NCBI GenBank assembly: GCA_003194525.1 | Contig: NBIV01000165.1 | Coordinates: 97,903-161,902, forward strand | Source: Gracilariopsis chorda | Taxonomy: Eukaryota > Rhodophyta > Florideophyceae > Gracilariales > Gracilariaceae | Length of the DNA stretch: 64,000 nt | Direction: 5' to 3' | Shown: piece by piece, positions 33,244 to 45,288 of the stretch | How the letters are laid out: every line of letters starts with the position of its first letter | Position numbering within the stretch: the stretch's first letter is position 1 | Translations under genes and position numbers: made by a program | The notes under the pieces: model-generated | Seen by the model: only the letters and a program-made list of their open reading frames with translations | Database searches by the model: none | What the model was told of the DNA's origin: nothing

Positions 33244-34858
33244 GTTTGACATCGCAAATTCTGTCTTACATTCACCACCGTCCTGACGTTTAACATCAAC
33301 CCCTGAACGCTTTCTATTGTTTTCAAATCTCTCTTGGAAGTCTGCCTGAACCTCAGTGCATGAGCCGGTTTTCGTAGTTCGTCCCTCAGAGATATTCATT
33401 GATTGTAGCTCCATGTACGGCTTCTCGTGCACCTGAGCATCAGAACAGGCTGCCATCTCTTCACTTAGCTCCTGAGATTCCCCAAAACTCTCCAAAGCCT
33501 CCTTCTTTCCTTCATTATGTTGTTCAGTTTGTGCTTTCAGCTTGGAAGGCGCCGAGGTACCCTTCCCTCTTTCTTCAGCTTCTAATTCTACCTGTGCCTG
33601 TGTCCGACTGATCGTCTTTGCTGGTGAATCTACGTTATATTCTATCTCTACTACACAACCTTCTCCATTCAGAATCTCTTTCTGCTCCTCTTCTACACCT
33701 GATACTTCAGAAACTCTAGAATCACTTCCGGCTTTCTCATCACGCGCTTTACACACCACCTCCGAGTGCTATGATACACCTCTCTCAATCAATGTGTTGA
33801 GAATTTCCGCTACAATCGGAGTAGAATCAGAAAACTGCACTCGTCACTGCATGCGAATCTTCAGGGGTAGACACATCCCACTGCCCTGAACAGAACTTTG
33901 GTTCAGCTCATGAACACGCTTTGTTCGCTGGCTTTTCCGTATAGCACGCGCCTCAGAGTGGCGCGTACCCAAGGGCATCGGCTGAAGATTCGTCTCTCTA
34001 CAGTGGTCGTTGAACACATTCACGAGCTTTCTTTCTCCTGCTTCCCGTTCTCCCAGAACTGTATTCACATCTTTTTCCTCTTTCTTTCCAGCTTCTTTCT
34101 TTCCAGTCTGCTTCCCAATGTACCGCTCCACGCTTCGTTCCCTACGCTGCCGTTGTTTACATTCCTCCGTCATGCAAAGGAGTTCTATACGATGCTCCCA
34201 CCGGAACCGTACGCCCATTGTTTCAGTAGCGATGTCGGTTTGAAAGAACTCCTTCGCCATCATTATGTGTAGAATCCGGATTCTACTCGACATCCATCGA
34301 ATCCTCTCAGTTAACGCCCGGCTGTACCCATAGGCATAGGTTCGCTTCGGAATACAGCCGTGGTCCGCACTGAACAGGTTGAAAAGGGAAACCACATAGC
34401 AACCACAGCTGGGCGAATCCCTTTGTGGCTTAAATCCTTTTACCTGTTACATGTAGTTCCTCTCCGATATCACCGCACGTAGCGCTTCATCCCCTGTGAG
34501 GCAAAAGGAAAATAAGAAAGAGCACAGTTTCAGAATCCTTCCATCAACAGACATTCCAAGACTGTCTCCAAACCAAACCGTCCATCGTTGGGTTCCTCGC
34601 GCCGCAGTGACTACTTTCTTCCCTACCAAAACATCCCAATGGCTGTTGGACATGCTCAAAAGGACTACAACGGTGTTTATCTCTGCGCCTCCATTACTTT
34701 TAAAGGTAAACCACTTCTTGAACACTTCCAAATCCTCTTCCGGTATGTTTTCCTCCTTTCCCTTGAATGAATCCGATAGTCTTGTCAGCATTACTTCAAT
34801 AGAACATGAGGCAAATGCCATACCAACAAAAGGTACTATGTTGAATACAACTGTTTAG
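33244..34858 (-). pseudogene. Copy C, Ulp1-type protease with in-frame linker to the transposase
   Basis: The protease motifs are SNSHWDVLV (His), WFGDSLG (Asp present, unlike element A) and SCGCYVVSL (Cys). Stops occur at 34447-34449, 33844-33846 and 33769-33771, all in one phase. From 33759 to 33244 the phase is fully open and passes through the protease tail, the point where element A has TGA (here AGA at 33568-33570), and the start of the transposase region (KPYMELQSM). The 50-codon linker has the same length as in element A and similar residues. This is the key evidence that protease and transposase were one protein. Confidence 0.8.
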
Positions 34859-35565
34859 ATCAAATAGCTACACATTTCCAAATCAGGTCTTGAACTATGT
34901 CCCAAAGAAACCGGTGATGTTTCTTTGGCTTCTGCGATCAGGATTATAGCTACATCGTTCTTCACAACCGCAACAAGTACTTTGTACCTCGCAGTGCCAT
35001 CGCTGATGCGCATTTACGGATGCTTTTCAAGATTCTCCCAGAACAACGTAAAGTTTTCATATGGTTCATGTTCTTGGAGAATATCTACGTAATCAGACAC
35101 TTTTCTTTGCTCTATTGCTCTAGGCAAAAGAACAATAAACGACAGCGGTCAGGGAAGAAGATCAGGAACTATAGAGAGTCAGCAGCCTTTGAACGGGTCG
35201 TCGAAGATGTGTAGGGGGACGTAGTACCCGACGTATCCCTCACTCCCACACATTTCGACGACGCCGCGCAGTAAACTTGACTTCATCTACATCGCGTTTA
35301 CGTTTTGCTGACTTGGCGGCCTGAGAGAGCAGGGATAGAGGGAATGTTCTGACTCTGCGAATCTACTGGTGAAATCCAAACTAGGGGCATATTATTGGCT
35401 ACAGTAGGATCTCAAGGGGCACGGGCACATTTACAGCTTACCATGGCACGTGCCCGCTGACACACTCTTTATATTGTTAGAAATGCGCGCTGACTCGCGT
35501 AAACTATCACGTCGTGTAGTTTAGCCCTTTCCCGCAAATCAGGTGACACCATCGATCGAGCACAC

Positions 35566-37017
35566 TTGATCTTCAAATGTCCAAATCCTCACTGCAAGGA
35601 AAAAAACCCCACCTGCAATGTCAGAGAAACAAACGACTTAAAAATCCTGCTCGACACCTGTAAGCGTGCCAGGCTGATGGCGATGAAGAAACCTTACTTC
35701 AAATGTACCGAAGAACACTTAAACATCGCACTATGCATCCAGAGCAAGGTTCATTTCCCTCTTTCTTTCGTAAGGTTAGGCCAAAAAAGAGGGCGTTGCA
35801 TGATTGCATTCGACTGGTGGTTTTTAACAACATGCCTCTAACCACCGTTGAAAACCAAAACATCAGAGACTTTTGAAACATACCGTGCGAGTTTCTCGCC
35901 AAGCGGTGCGCAACGTAGTCTTGAAGCTTACGTAACTCGTTGAAAAACGAATCTCCAGCGAAGTGAAACAGTCCAGACGATGATCTATTCTCAACGATGG
36001 TGGGAGCCGTTGAGATGTTCATTGTATTGGAGTCTATGCGTCCTAGACCGTACATTCTACCCAGGCACAAACTGGAGCATGCTCTCGTGATTCAGGTCAT
36101 CTCGCCCTTCTTTGTTGTTCCCCCATGGCAAACGTAGAGCTGTCTGATGGGACTGAGGATGATATAAACCTAGCACTCGAAGAAGCTGCCGCGTTTTGTG
36201 CCGAAGCACACGTTGAACATATAAGGTCTATGTTTCAGTTTTATGAAATTAGTGTTCTTTCGTGGGCTGTTTGCCAAGTTGCGGATAACTGCAATGTTAA
36301 TAATAAGGTGGCGAAGCATCTTCAACTTCCACATGTGGCATGCAAAAGTTATTTGTTGAACCTTGAAGTTAATTACATGGTACGAATGACATCAGATCTG
36401 GAAAATAATTTAGCTTCAGTGCACGATACCATGACGCAGTGCAAGCAACGTTTGCGAAACGCTGCGTTGCTGCCAAACGTTATAGATTTGCGTCCGGTGC
36501 TGCACAATCAAACGAAATTGTCTGGTAAATTGTACATGTTCGAGCACTTCTTACGCTCTCGGGATGAAATTATCGAAGTTAGTCAATATGACAGATCTCA
36601 GTTGGTCGTCAACAGCAGACAAGCATTCAAAGGAAAGGTACAAAGAAACTGGAAACAACTTTGGCAAATTGATTTCACAACGAAATAGTTACAAACGAGG
36701 AAACTCTCTCTTACACATTGTCAAAATGCGTTGGATCTGCTGTGCTAAGATGTACAAGCCTGTTTCAATGATTATTACTGTCCATTTTTCTTTACTTTCT
36801 TAAGAACAAGTACATATCCAACGCGGCGAACATTTTGCTCCATCGGTTGTTTGAAAGTGGCGTTTGCAAGATTCAAGACAATCCAGTGGCTGCGATGAAT
36901 CAGCCAGAAAAGGTTGCCTGTGAACGACTTTTTCTACCGGTTGAAGGATCTGATTATGACACTGAAATGATTACTGAGAGTCGTTCTGACTGTACGGATC
37001 GTCTTTATCGTCGATAG
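35566..37017 (+). pseudogene. hAT-like transposase relic
   Basis: The start resembles a BED-type zinc finger (FKCPNPHCKEKNPTCN, then a His/Cys-poor, degraded remainder). Further on the frame 36125-36688 includes VCQVADNCNVNNKVAKHLQL followed by PHVACKSYLLNLEVN. This is the hAT signature in which Asp-Asn-Cys carries a catalytic Asp and Cys-x-Ser-His-x-Leu-Asn precedes the insertion domain (here His has become Tyr). A DLRPVLHNQTK segment matches the usual ...R..TRW motif, also decayed. A fragment at 36835-37017 may be the C-terminal dimerisation region. Several frames are needed, so it is dead. Confidence 0.65.
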
Positions 37018-38303
37018 CGTCGCAATATCATTGCTGATGCTTGTTACACGAACTGGTATTTTATCGTAGGTTCTGTTGCTGAAGTTGAGCGGCTTTGGTA
37101 AGTTGCAGATAAGATTCTAACCAATAATCGCATGCGAACAACACTGCAGCTGTTCGAGGCAATAGATGTTCTTAGAGTGAATGTAAGGTCGTGGAATATA
37201 CACACAGTTCGAGAGGCATGCGCTTTGTCATTGAATGAAAGTGCAAGTATACACTGAATAGGATTGCAATTCGATTTGTTTTTGTGATGATAGATTGCAA
37301 TCGTATTGTGTTCGTGAAGGAGATTGCAATCCCAATTGTGATTGCTTTGACTAATAGCGATCTTCAACCCATCGGATTGTTTAAATGCCTGCTAACAGCG
37401 CCTTGCTCTCCTTTTTAATGTCACCGACAAGCAGTGGAGCAGTGCGGAAGCTGTGACAGCTCAAGAAAGGACGTAAGTCACCGCCGCTGCGCAACTCACT
37501 GAGCTCGTATGCGCCAAACAGCGATGGAGCGTTGCTCTAGAGATAGCACGGAATGTGGAAACAGTAGTCGAAGTTGTTGAGCGAAATGGCATGAGGGTAG
37601 GGGAGGAGCATGGTTGGGAAAGGACCACCAAGACAACCTTTATTACGGTGCTGGGCGGATGTTGTGGTGAAGATGGTGGTTTGGTTGTGGACCGTGGAAA
37701 TTTGGTGCTAGCATGTGAGCGGTAGTGAAGCCGATTGAGAGGAAATCATACTTTGACGTTGCCTTGGATGAAGCAAATATGCGGCAGCACTGATGGACGA
37801 GGTCGAAGAGTTGCAGCTGGCCCTCTTGTGTGCGTCACATCTTCTTTGGATAGGGAGGCGATAGAATGGCATAGACACTGAGTTCATGTGCTCGTTTTCC
37901 ACACAGAAGCTTTGATGTTTTTCGTGAACATGGGAGCGCACGGCCCCGTAAGCATGGTGGCGCGTGTTGTTTGTGTGCTTATCCTTTCGCAGATACCAAG
38001 GGTACAAAGGCAAAGGGTGAGCAATCGCTACTTGCATGGGATCATCCCGATGGCGCGAGCAGGTGCGTGGCATGCGTCAAACGATACCGTTCAGAATAGC
38101 TTAAATTTGGAAAAAGGTCAAAGTTGGAAACTCTCATCGTAGGCCCCGGATCTTTGAGCCAGAATCTTTAATTCCTATTCTGATAACTCGATAACATTCC
38201 TCTCAATGAGGGCCGTTCTGAACAAGGCTGTTCCGACGCCTGATCACCCAATCGTTTCCGCTGATTTGTCAGTTCCTTAAGTTCTTGACACGTGCCTGCT
38301 TGA
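37018..38303. other. Intergenic, nothing recognised
   Basis: A short reiteration of GATTGCAAT occurs near 37261-37330 (at least four copies of TTGCAATC/GATTGCAA). Otherwise no element end, gene or RNA could be supported. Confidence 0.35.
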
Positions 38304-38689
38304 CCCAGTCCTTGTGAATGGATGCATGCTGGCCACCAGATGGAACATAGTTTACAGCCCAATCGTTCCAACTGTAGGAAGTAAACAAATTACCTCGCTG
38401 ATCTGCCCTTCTCGTAATGACGGGGAAGACAGACAATGAAAATGCAAACAGCTAAATAGTAGCATTGCCTGCGGTTATCGAAAACAGCGTGAGCGCAACA
38501 AGCGTATCGTTAATAGTATCGGGGACAAGCGGCAGACAGCGCCCCTCGACGCCAAAACCGACACTAGTAGTAGACTATCTTCACCATTTTTCACTCGACC
38601 ATAAACAAACTTCACAACTGTCTAGCGCACCGACCTCTTCACTCCATTAACATACCTCCATAGCACTTACGCCTTAAGAGCGCTTTGCG

Positions 38690-39480
38690 CCGCAGGCCCC
38701 TACCCCCAGCACCTGTAATAGTAATCTCTCCCACTTTCCTCCCGCAGTTCGTGTGGGGGTTGTCGCACCGCCCAGAAACCGCCGCTTGCGCACCCTCCGT
38801 ATTTTTCCGCGCCGCCCAAATCCCTTCCCACCTGTACAGCTTCTGCGGTTGTCCGTTCCGCCTGCCTTCTACCCCTGGAAATAACTTTTGGTTGCCGCTA
38901 TGCCCCACAACACCTGCGCACTGCTTGGCTGCCCACCTACCACTTCTCCTCCTACGAAATACCTGGTTAACACGCCGCCGCCGCCCCCTCTCCCCTCCCG
39001 TGCACAATACCTGGTGCCACGCGGCCACCCACTCACCCACTACTTGTCTGGCAGGCCACCACCTCCCCTGCACAATACTTGGTTGGTTTGCCACCGCTTC
39101 TCCCGCACAATACTCAGTGAGCATGCCCCCGCCTCTCCCGCACATGATTTGGTTGCCACGCCTCCTTTTATCCCCACATACTTTTAGGTGGCCGCACCAC
39201 TAGCCCTCCCTCTTCCAGCACACTACTTACTTGCTGCGCCGGCGCCATCCCAGCACACGTCTTGGTTGCCGCGCTGCCGCACCCCCCAGCTCTTTGCACA
39301 ATACCTGGTTGCTGTTGGCGCGGCCCCCCCGCAAACATACTATTTGAAAGCTGTGCTGTCGCTACCGCGCCCCCCTTCTCGCACACATACTACTTGGTGC
39401 CGTGCTGTCGCCGCTGCCCCCCTCTCGTGCCGCATACCTTAGTTGGTTGCTGCGCCGTACCCCCCTACCCCGTATCTGGC
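38690..39480. repeat. Degenerate C/T-rich minisatellite
   Basis: The motif CACAATACTTGGTTG or close variants recurs roughly every 40-65 bases (for example near 39005, 39080, 39105, 39300), with C-rich spacers of CCGCC and CCTCTCCCG. It produces open frames on both strands that are low complexity and not genes. Confidence 0.7.
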
Positions 39481-40305
39481 GTTTCGTTAGAGCGTGCGCA
39501 ATAGAGGCTTTCTCAAAGCCACCGTGTCGTTAAAAACCCCTCGCCACTCTCTTGCGGTCTGGACTTATCACCTGAAGCTTCTCATAGCGACTCATTGCAG
39601 GTCCTGCACGCTCCACATAACTGCCTTCAACCTTAGACCACAAGTACAAACGGTGAACTGAGACGTATAAAATCCTGAAATCGTCCTCGCAATATCACTA
39701 CCCTGAGAAGAAAGTTGAATATAGGACGAGCTACTTTGTAAGTCCTGAATACGGCCTTCACCACTATTACCCCTTTGCTAAGTTAGCACTTGGCTGAGCT
39801 AATGTTCGCAAGCCGAATACCGATTGGGAATCGACTGGGGACTTGAACTAAGCCTGCAGGTAGCGCACTTGCCGTATAACTGGCTCAGCTAGGGTTAGTG
39901 TTGCTGATCGTACTGAAACAGGGTTTCTCGTCATTTGGCCCGCACCTTAGTGAAGAAAAGGACATTTTACGGAGAACGGTCGCCGCACAAGGAGCCGTAA
40001 GGAAGTAGAAGAGATCAACTGGTGAACATATATCAAGCCGTTAGTAACCTCTCCTGGACATTCCGTAAGTTACACGCACCCTCGTCCTCGATTGCGCAGG
40101 CCTTGGACAGGCCGCTGAAATTGCATCTCATCGACAGAGTCTCACTTGGAGCTAGAGTTCTGACCTTAAGGGAACGCGATGTAGCATATCCTGCCAGTAG
40201 ACCAGGTTAAGAAAAAATCGCAAAAGCATCTCTCGACCATTAGGGGACTGGTGAAGACTTTCATTTGCCAGTCTCCCTTAGTCTCGCTTCGAGTGTTACT
40301 CTGCG

Positions 40306-40845
40306 ATGGACTCCGAGATTTGCCAAGAAAGTAAATGTTTAACTCGTCTAATAGGGGGCGCCGATTGTTACATTTGGGGCATATACATTAGGGACCTCAT
40401 GCACTCCCTGCCATCATTATTCGTGCTGTCAGAACCTCGCCCAACTGAGGATTCCGCTGCAGCTCGACAGAGAAGGGACGAAACCGATCGCAAGGCAAGA
40501 TCAGTCATCGTCCAAATCCTTGACACGCAACCGATCGTTGCAGTCTCGGAACTACTCGAACCAAAACACTGCTCTGCTTTGGATGTACGGACTAAACAGT
40601 AATCTACATATTAGAAGGACAATATACAGGCCAAACTAAACCTCCGCCAAAAGCTAAGCACCTTGACGTTCAAGGATGGCGAAGACATATACAGACATTT
40701 GCTCGAGCGGGAGACAACCTACTTGGAACTCGCTAGACTGGGTGAACCACTCACGGACAAGGAGCGAACCGCGACTCTGCTTTGCACCTTGCCAGACTCA
40801 TTAATGGCAATCAAACTGCTGGCGGACGCGACCGACATGGAATAA
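40306..40845 (+). pseudogene. Copia gag remnant
   Basis: Two frames (40306-40602 and 40663-40845) show the copia gag (UBN2-type) pattern. First comes a W-x-Y-like opening with ARSVIVQILD. Then a helical segment with LLERETTYLELARLGEPLTD and LLCTLPDSL, matching the usual M...L...G..I.D......LL..LP.S order. A stop at 40602 and indels interrupt it. Confidence 0.55.
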
Positions 40846-41229
40846 GATCAAGTAGTTGCGCTTGTACGATCCGAAATGGACCGAAGTATACACCGGGCTT
40901 CTACATCTACGGAAGACTATAGAGACCACGAAAGATGGCATTAACCCCTACCCCGCTGCGAAGAAGTCTACAAACCGACGCAAGCAGCGTCCAAAAGCGC
41001 ACAAGAAGGGAGTTGTATGTTGAAATTGTGGACGCATTCGTTAAATCAGGGCCGAGTGTCGGCGCCAGGAGAACATCAAAGAAGAACATATCAACAGACA
41101 AAGTACCAGTAATAAACATAACAAATGGGAAGGACGTAACAACAATCGAGCTTGGGACTCTAACAATTTTACTGACGCCCAAAACCAAGGGCGACCAAAC
41201 GCTAACCACAACCATGGCAACAGAAACAG

Positions 41230-41700
41230 GAAGCAAGACCGCGGATTCATAGCATTAGATAACGCCAGTCTCCATCAGGACAGCGTAAACCCAACATGGT
41301 CTGACTCTACAGCAAGTCATATTTTCATGAAGGACAAATCGATGTTCTGGGAATATCACCAAAGAGCTACACAAACATTGCACACTTGCAACAATCAGGC
41401 AGAGATCGTAGTTTGTGGAAGAAGAAAGCTTCCCTTTGGAATCGGACTTATGTTACCGGCCAAATATACCCGCACCTTGGACTCTAACTTGGTATCCTTA
41501 TCCGTCCTGGCGACAAACCTCGAGGTACAATTCTCAAACGACTTCATAATCGGAGACCGCACAAGTCATACACCACTCCACTCCGAGGGACGGGCTCTAT
41601 CTCCTCGCGAACCCCGTACCACAACCGCAGGTACAAGCCGCAGCACACGCACGTCGCTACAGATCCAAGGATTGGCAAGAGAAACTTGAACACCCTGGTA
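41230..41700 (+). pseudogene. Copia protease remnant
   Basis: Near 41299 the reading WSDSTASHIF corresponds to the copia protease active site D-S/T-G/A with following Ser-His. About 60 codons later LPAKYTRTLDSNLVSLSVLA corresponds to the conserved VP.....NLLS motif. The acidic catalytic position is retained but neighbouring glycine positions have changed. Confidence 0.5.
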
Positions 41701-41711
41701 GATATAAACTA

Positions 41712-42641
41712 TTGAGATGCACTCATTTGTGTCAAGGCGAGCCCAAACTCTCTGGAGACGAAGTCAACAACGTCATATGCACTCCGTTAATTGACGGCGG
41801 TACCAAGCGTGCTCCACTCCGGCAATCAAACTCCGCAGTGCAGAGAATTTTAGAGTTAACGCACACCGATCTCACCGGCCCCATTTACCCAAAGTCTTTA
41901 CAAATATCGAAATATATGCAATTCCTCATTGATGACAACATGAGGGCAAGCTCAATATACTTTCTAAGTAAGAAGACACAATTCTTCGAATCTGTCCGAC
42001 GCTACAAGGCTCGTGCGGAAACTGAACTACCTCCCAAACTAATGTACCGCGCTCGCTTTGAATGGGCAGGTGAGAATAGGTCAGACGACTTCGTCTCATA
42101 CTCGATGGAAAATGGTATAATAATAGACTTCACCCCATCGTACGCACACCAATCGAAGTTCGTAGAAGAGAAAGCCATCTAAGACTTGTGGAAGGTGGAT
42201 AGAACATTCCTGTTTGCCTTCATGCTACAGCATGAACTATGAGAGCAAGCCATCTCTCATGCAAACTAGTTAAAAAATCGTGTACCAAAACATGGCGCAG
42301 GAATGAAGTTTCCTTACACATTATGGTTCGGACGAAAACTGGACTTCAGAAACTTATCGAAATTCGGGCAAGAATGCTATGCCTTCATATACAGGGCTGA
42401 AGCCGTCGCGAATAAGAAGCTCGTACCACGCACTACTCCTGAATACTCCTTGGGGATGCAGAGCCCGTGGACACTGTATACGATATACATCCCATTTATG
42501 GGAAAATTAATAAAAGGCCGAGAGGCAGTTTGTAAGGTTATCAAAGAGTCCCTTCCTTCAATCCAAGACCTTATGGACTTCTTGTCTCTGATAAGACAAG
42601 AACCCGAGAAAACCTGGTTGAAGATGATGAAGATCATCTAG
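41712..42641 (+). pseudogene. Copia integrase remnant
   Basis: ILELTHTDLTGPI holds the first catalytic Asp, and FLIDDNMRAS the following strand. Further on are FEWAGEN and GIIIDFTPSYAHQS, matching the ...R.DNG.E and ...H..S.PYTPQQNG region, with the final Glu in KFVEEKAI. The 42303 frame continues with FPYTLWFGRKLDFRNLSKFG, the typical ..P.E.W.G.KP....L..FG segment after the core. The pieces lie in different frames. Confidence 0.6.
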
Positions 42642-43420
42642 ATGCATCCCTTGCTTATTGTCTTGTCGCTCAGTCACGCTCCAAAGACATTGGGGATAAT
42701 GACAGAGTTTCCAAGAGCTTCTAAGAAGCCAGAGTGATGCCCGGATGGTTGTAAGCCATCGACAGAGAGTATGATGCGTTTTTAGAAAGAGGAACTTCGA
42801 AGCTGATTGAAAAAAAAGGCATGAAATTTTTGCAATTCCTATGAAGGGTTTAAGCAAAAGTATTAAGCTGTGGCCCTCTGCGCATTCTTCCAAACGCAAG
42901 TTGCGTAGCACGGGGCAACTTACAGTGTCCGTACCTGGATTACGACCCAGACAACTTGTACGCCCCAGTTGCCCGTCTTGAAACCATTCATCTTATGTTG
43001 GCAAACCCCGGAGCTCAAGGCCTAGTACTGGAGACCATAAATATTAGCAGTGCATACTTGTACGGGGATGTAGACGAGTCTCTAATCATGGAACAACCCG
43101 AACACTCTTCTGGATAATCATTTGTTCCTGGCAAGTTATGTTTGCTTTTAAATTCAATAAACGGCGCAAAGCATGCCGGAAAAATATGAGGATCTCTCAT
43201 GCCCAAGGAACTACCGCGCTTGGGATTCACGCAGTCGAGCACAGACCGCCAGCTATGTATGTACAAGTGTAACAACGGAAATTTGACTGTCGTAGTGGTC
43301 GTTTATGACTTACGGACATCTTGTAACTCTCGGTCTCTCGTAGACGAAGTCAAGTCAGAGATGCAGAATCCTTTTAAGGTTGATGTTCTTGGCGAGGCAA
43401 ACCTTTCTGTGTGATTCGAT
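42640..43420 (+). pseudogene. Copia reverse transcriptase remnant
   Basis: Near 42955-43090 the plus strand reads YAPVARLETIHLMLA, then INISSAYLYGDVDESLIMEQ. These are the copia RT motifs in which the Asp of DV..AFLNG has become Asn. Later QLCMYKCNN and VVVYDLRTSC replace the DDLLI box. The polymerase is inactive. Confidence 0.6.
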
Positions 43421-43589
43421 ACAATGAGTGTCTAGAACGGATAAAAGGTACAACTAAGACGATATATTGACAAGATACTGCTAGAAAATGATCCTGCCAA
43501 CTCCAACAATGCTCAAACTCCATTGCCGTCACAATTCCACCCCACAGCTCGTCAAGAGGAAGAACGGCGTGTTTAATCTGGAGTACATG

Positions 43590-44320
43590 GCCGTTCCCGA
43601 AATCTGGTGGGAATTTTGATGTATTTGGCAGTCTGATCGAGGAAAACAAACACGTTTGCCGCTTCAATGCCGAACAGGCAGGTCCATGACCCACCCAGGA
43701 GGCATTTCGGGCTTGCAAGAAGAGTACTGAGATACTCGAAGGCTACAAAGGTTCTTTGCTTGTTCTGTCCTGCCAATAATACAGCAAGAATGGAGGCGTA
43801 ATTTGACGGAGATTGGGCTGGTTGTTGTGACACAAGAAAATCTACAACTGGATTATTAATAAAATTGAACGAAGCACCTGTAATGTCGACAAAAAAAGGA
43901 GGAACTCTTGTTGCGCTGTCGTCTGGAGAGCCAGAATAAATTGCACTGTCGTATTGTTGAAGACTAGTGACGTGGCTGCACAGAATCGTCTGGGAACTAC
44001 GCAACGAAACAGTCCTGGAAGATGAAACTCAAATGTACCCCATCACCATAGCAACGGAGAGTTCGACTGCTTTGTCGATCGTGAAGAATCAAAAGGTCTC
44101 GGAAAGGAACAAGTATATTGCTCTAAAATATCACCACATGAAAGAGCTGCTGGAGGCCTACTTAATTGACGTAAATTCAATAACGACTGATGTGCAAACT
44201 GCCGTCATATTTACTGAGCCTATTATCTTCGATACGCTCATAAGATTGGCGTTACTTGTGGGTCGACGTAAAAGCATTGAAATTTGTAAGTATCATCTGA
44301 ATACATTGATCTCTAACTAA
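43590..44320 (+). pseudogene. Copia RT tail and RNase H remnant
   Basis: The reading shows VGILMYLAV, RRVLRYSKATK, DGDWAGCCDTRKSTTG, GGTLVALSSGEPE and TWLHRIVWEL in order. An open frame (43967-44320) follows, with ESSTALSIVKNQKVSERNKY and ALKYHHMKELLE. This is the standard copia C-terminal series (..DADWAG....RRST.G.., ALSS.EAE, KYH..RE). Frame 43573-44004 on the other strand is its shadow. Confidence 0.65.
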
Positions 44321-44690
44321 CCTCGTTTCTCTTCTATCAATTTTATTTTGGAAAAAGATTTATATGTTTTCTTGTAATAAGTGTTGTATATATTAAGAGT
44401 ACCATTCCTTTTCTTAGACTACGGATTCTTCCTATAAGGTTTTGATGTGGTATAGGTTTTTAGAGGTGGTCACTAAGCTTCATATTCAAGGAATACTTTA
44501 GTCACAATCTTTGCTAAATGGCTTGCTTGCCAGGGATGGTGTGAATAGAGCCGGGCTGGCCACCAGTTGGAATGCGGTTTACAGCATACTCGTTCCAACT
44601 GGAGGCCGTAAATAAATGGCCTCACTGATATGCCCTCTCTGTACAGACGGGGAAGATAGACAGTGAGAAAGCAAACAGCTACAGTTCTGA

Positions 44691-45288
44691 GCATGCTCGA
44701 CCAAACTGTAATGACGTTACATGACCCATGACCTAATTTGACAAGCTGGCATGCTCTGACTGCCCAAGGTCAAAACTAAGGACGCTTGTGTTTTACTTAA
44801 TTCCTCTTGACACCAGCCCTGCAGTTCTTGCAGCGCACGTAACGCTCCTCTTGCACCCCCTTGTATTCTGCATCACTGCGCCGAAATATACATAAGCATG
44901 GAAAAGCGTGCTTTACCGATATCCATCACAATAGCATGTCTGATTTGATTCAAGCTTTACTTCCGTGCTGCAGCCCTCGTAAAAATCCGTTCTGTTCCAT
45001 TCCAAAAGACTCTGTCCCGCATAGTATCATCCAATCGAACCCAGTTCATCTTCTGCCAACTACCACTCTAAGTAATGCCAGGACACCAGACTGACAGTTG
45101 TTTCCAAGAGTACTCCAACACTACAAGACTACGAAGACTGTATACGTATATTAAATTTCAAAACACGCAGAATTTGTGAGCTTACAACAATCAAAAAGGG
45201 CTCTAGTGTAGCCACAAAAGCAAGACGGACATTATTGCACGCGTCCTTTTTTGCTAACTGAAAGCTTCAAAAAGAGGAATCTGCAGCA
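44691..45288. other. Intergenic
   Basis: No gene or repeat was recognised. Confidence 0.4.

Larger units (their letters stand above)
30837..35535 (-). mobile_element. Copy C: truncated, inverted relative of element A
   Basis: The right end (about 35283-35535) is an A-type terminal repeat, including the CACGTG palindrome and the tip TAGTTTAGCCCTTTCCCGC. Reading leftward come the protease, linker and transposase in the A order. Homology stops abruptly at 30837, inside the transposase just after the codons equivalent to ESKYF of element A (about 21205). The distal transposase, acidic gene and other terminal repeat are missing. The breakpoint is only 47 bp from the target duplication of element B. 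No duplication can be checked because one end is lost. Confidence 0.8.
38304..44690 (+). mobile_element. Degenerate Ty1/copia retrotransposon
   Basis: Diverged direct repeats at about 38304-38455 and 44519-44690 share CTGGCCACCAG, TCGTTCCAACTG and GACGGGGAAGA in the same order. They are candidate LTR remnants. Between them, in the copia order and all on the plus strand, lie gag, protease, integrase, reverse transcriptase and RNase H pieces (40306-44320). A minisatellite fills 38690-39480. Every domain is broken, so this is an old insertion. The exact LTR borders could not be fixed. Confidence 0.65.

Noticed and set aside
17065-34858. RIP-like C-to-T mutation as cause of the stops in the Mutator copies
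   Set aside because: Comparing A with C, several stops arise by transversions or multi-base changes (for example TGA versus AGA, TAA versus TCC), so a single transition process does not explain them.
38639-39204. Overlapping frames of about 170 codons on both strands
   Set aside because: They arise from the C/T-rich minisatellite; composition is low complexity and no domain is seen.
43573-44004. 143-codon minus-strand frame
   Set aside because: It is antisense to the copia RNase H region, which has clear homology on the plus strand.
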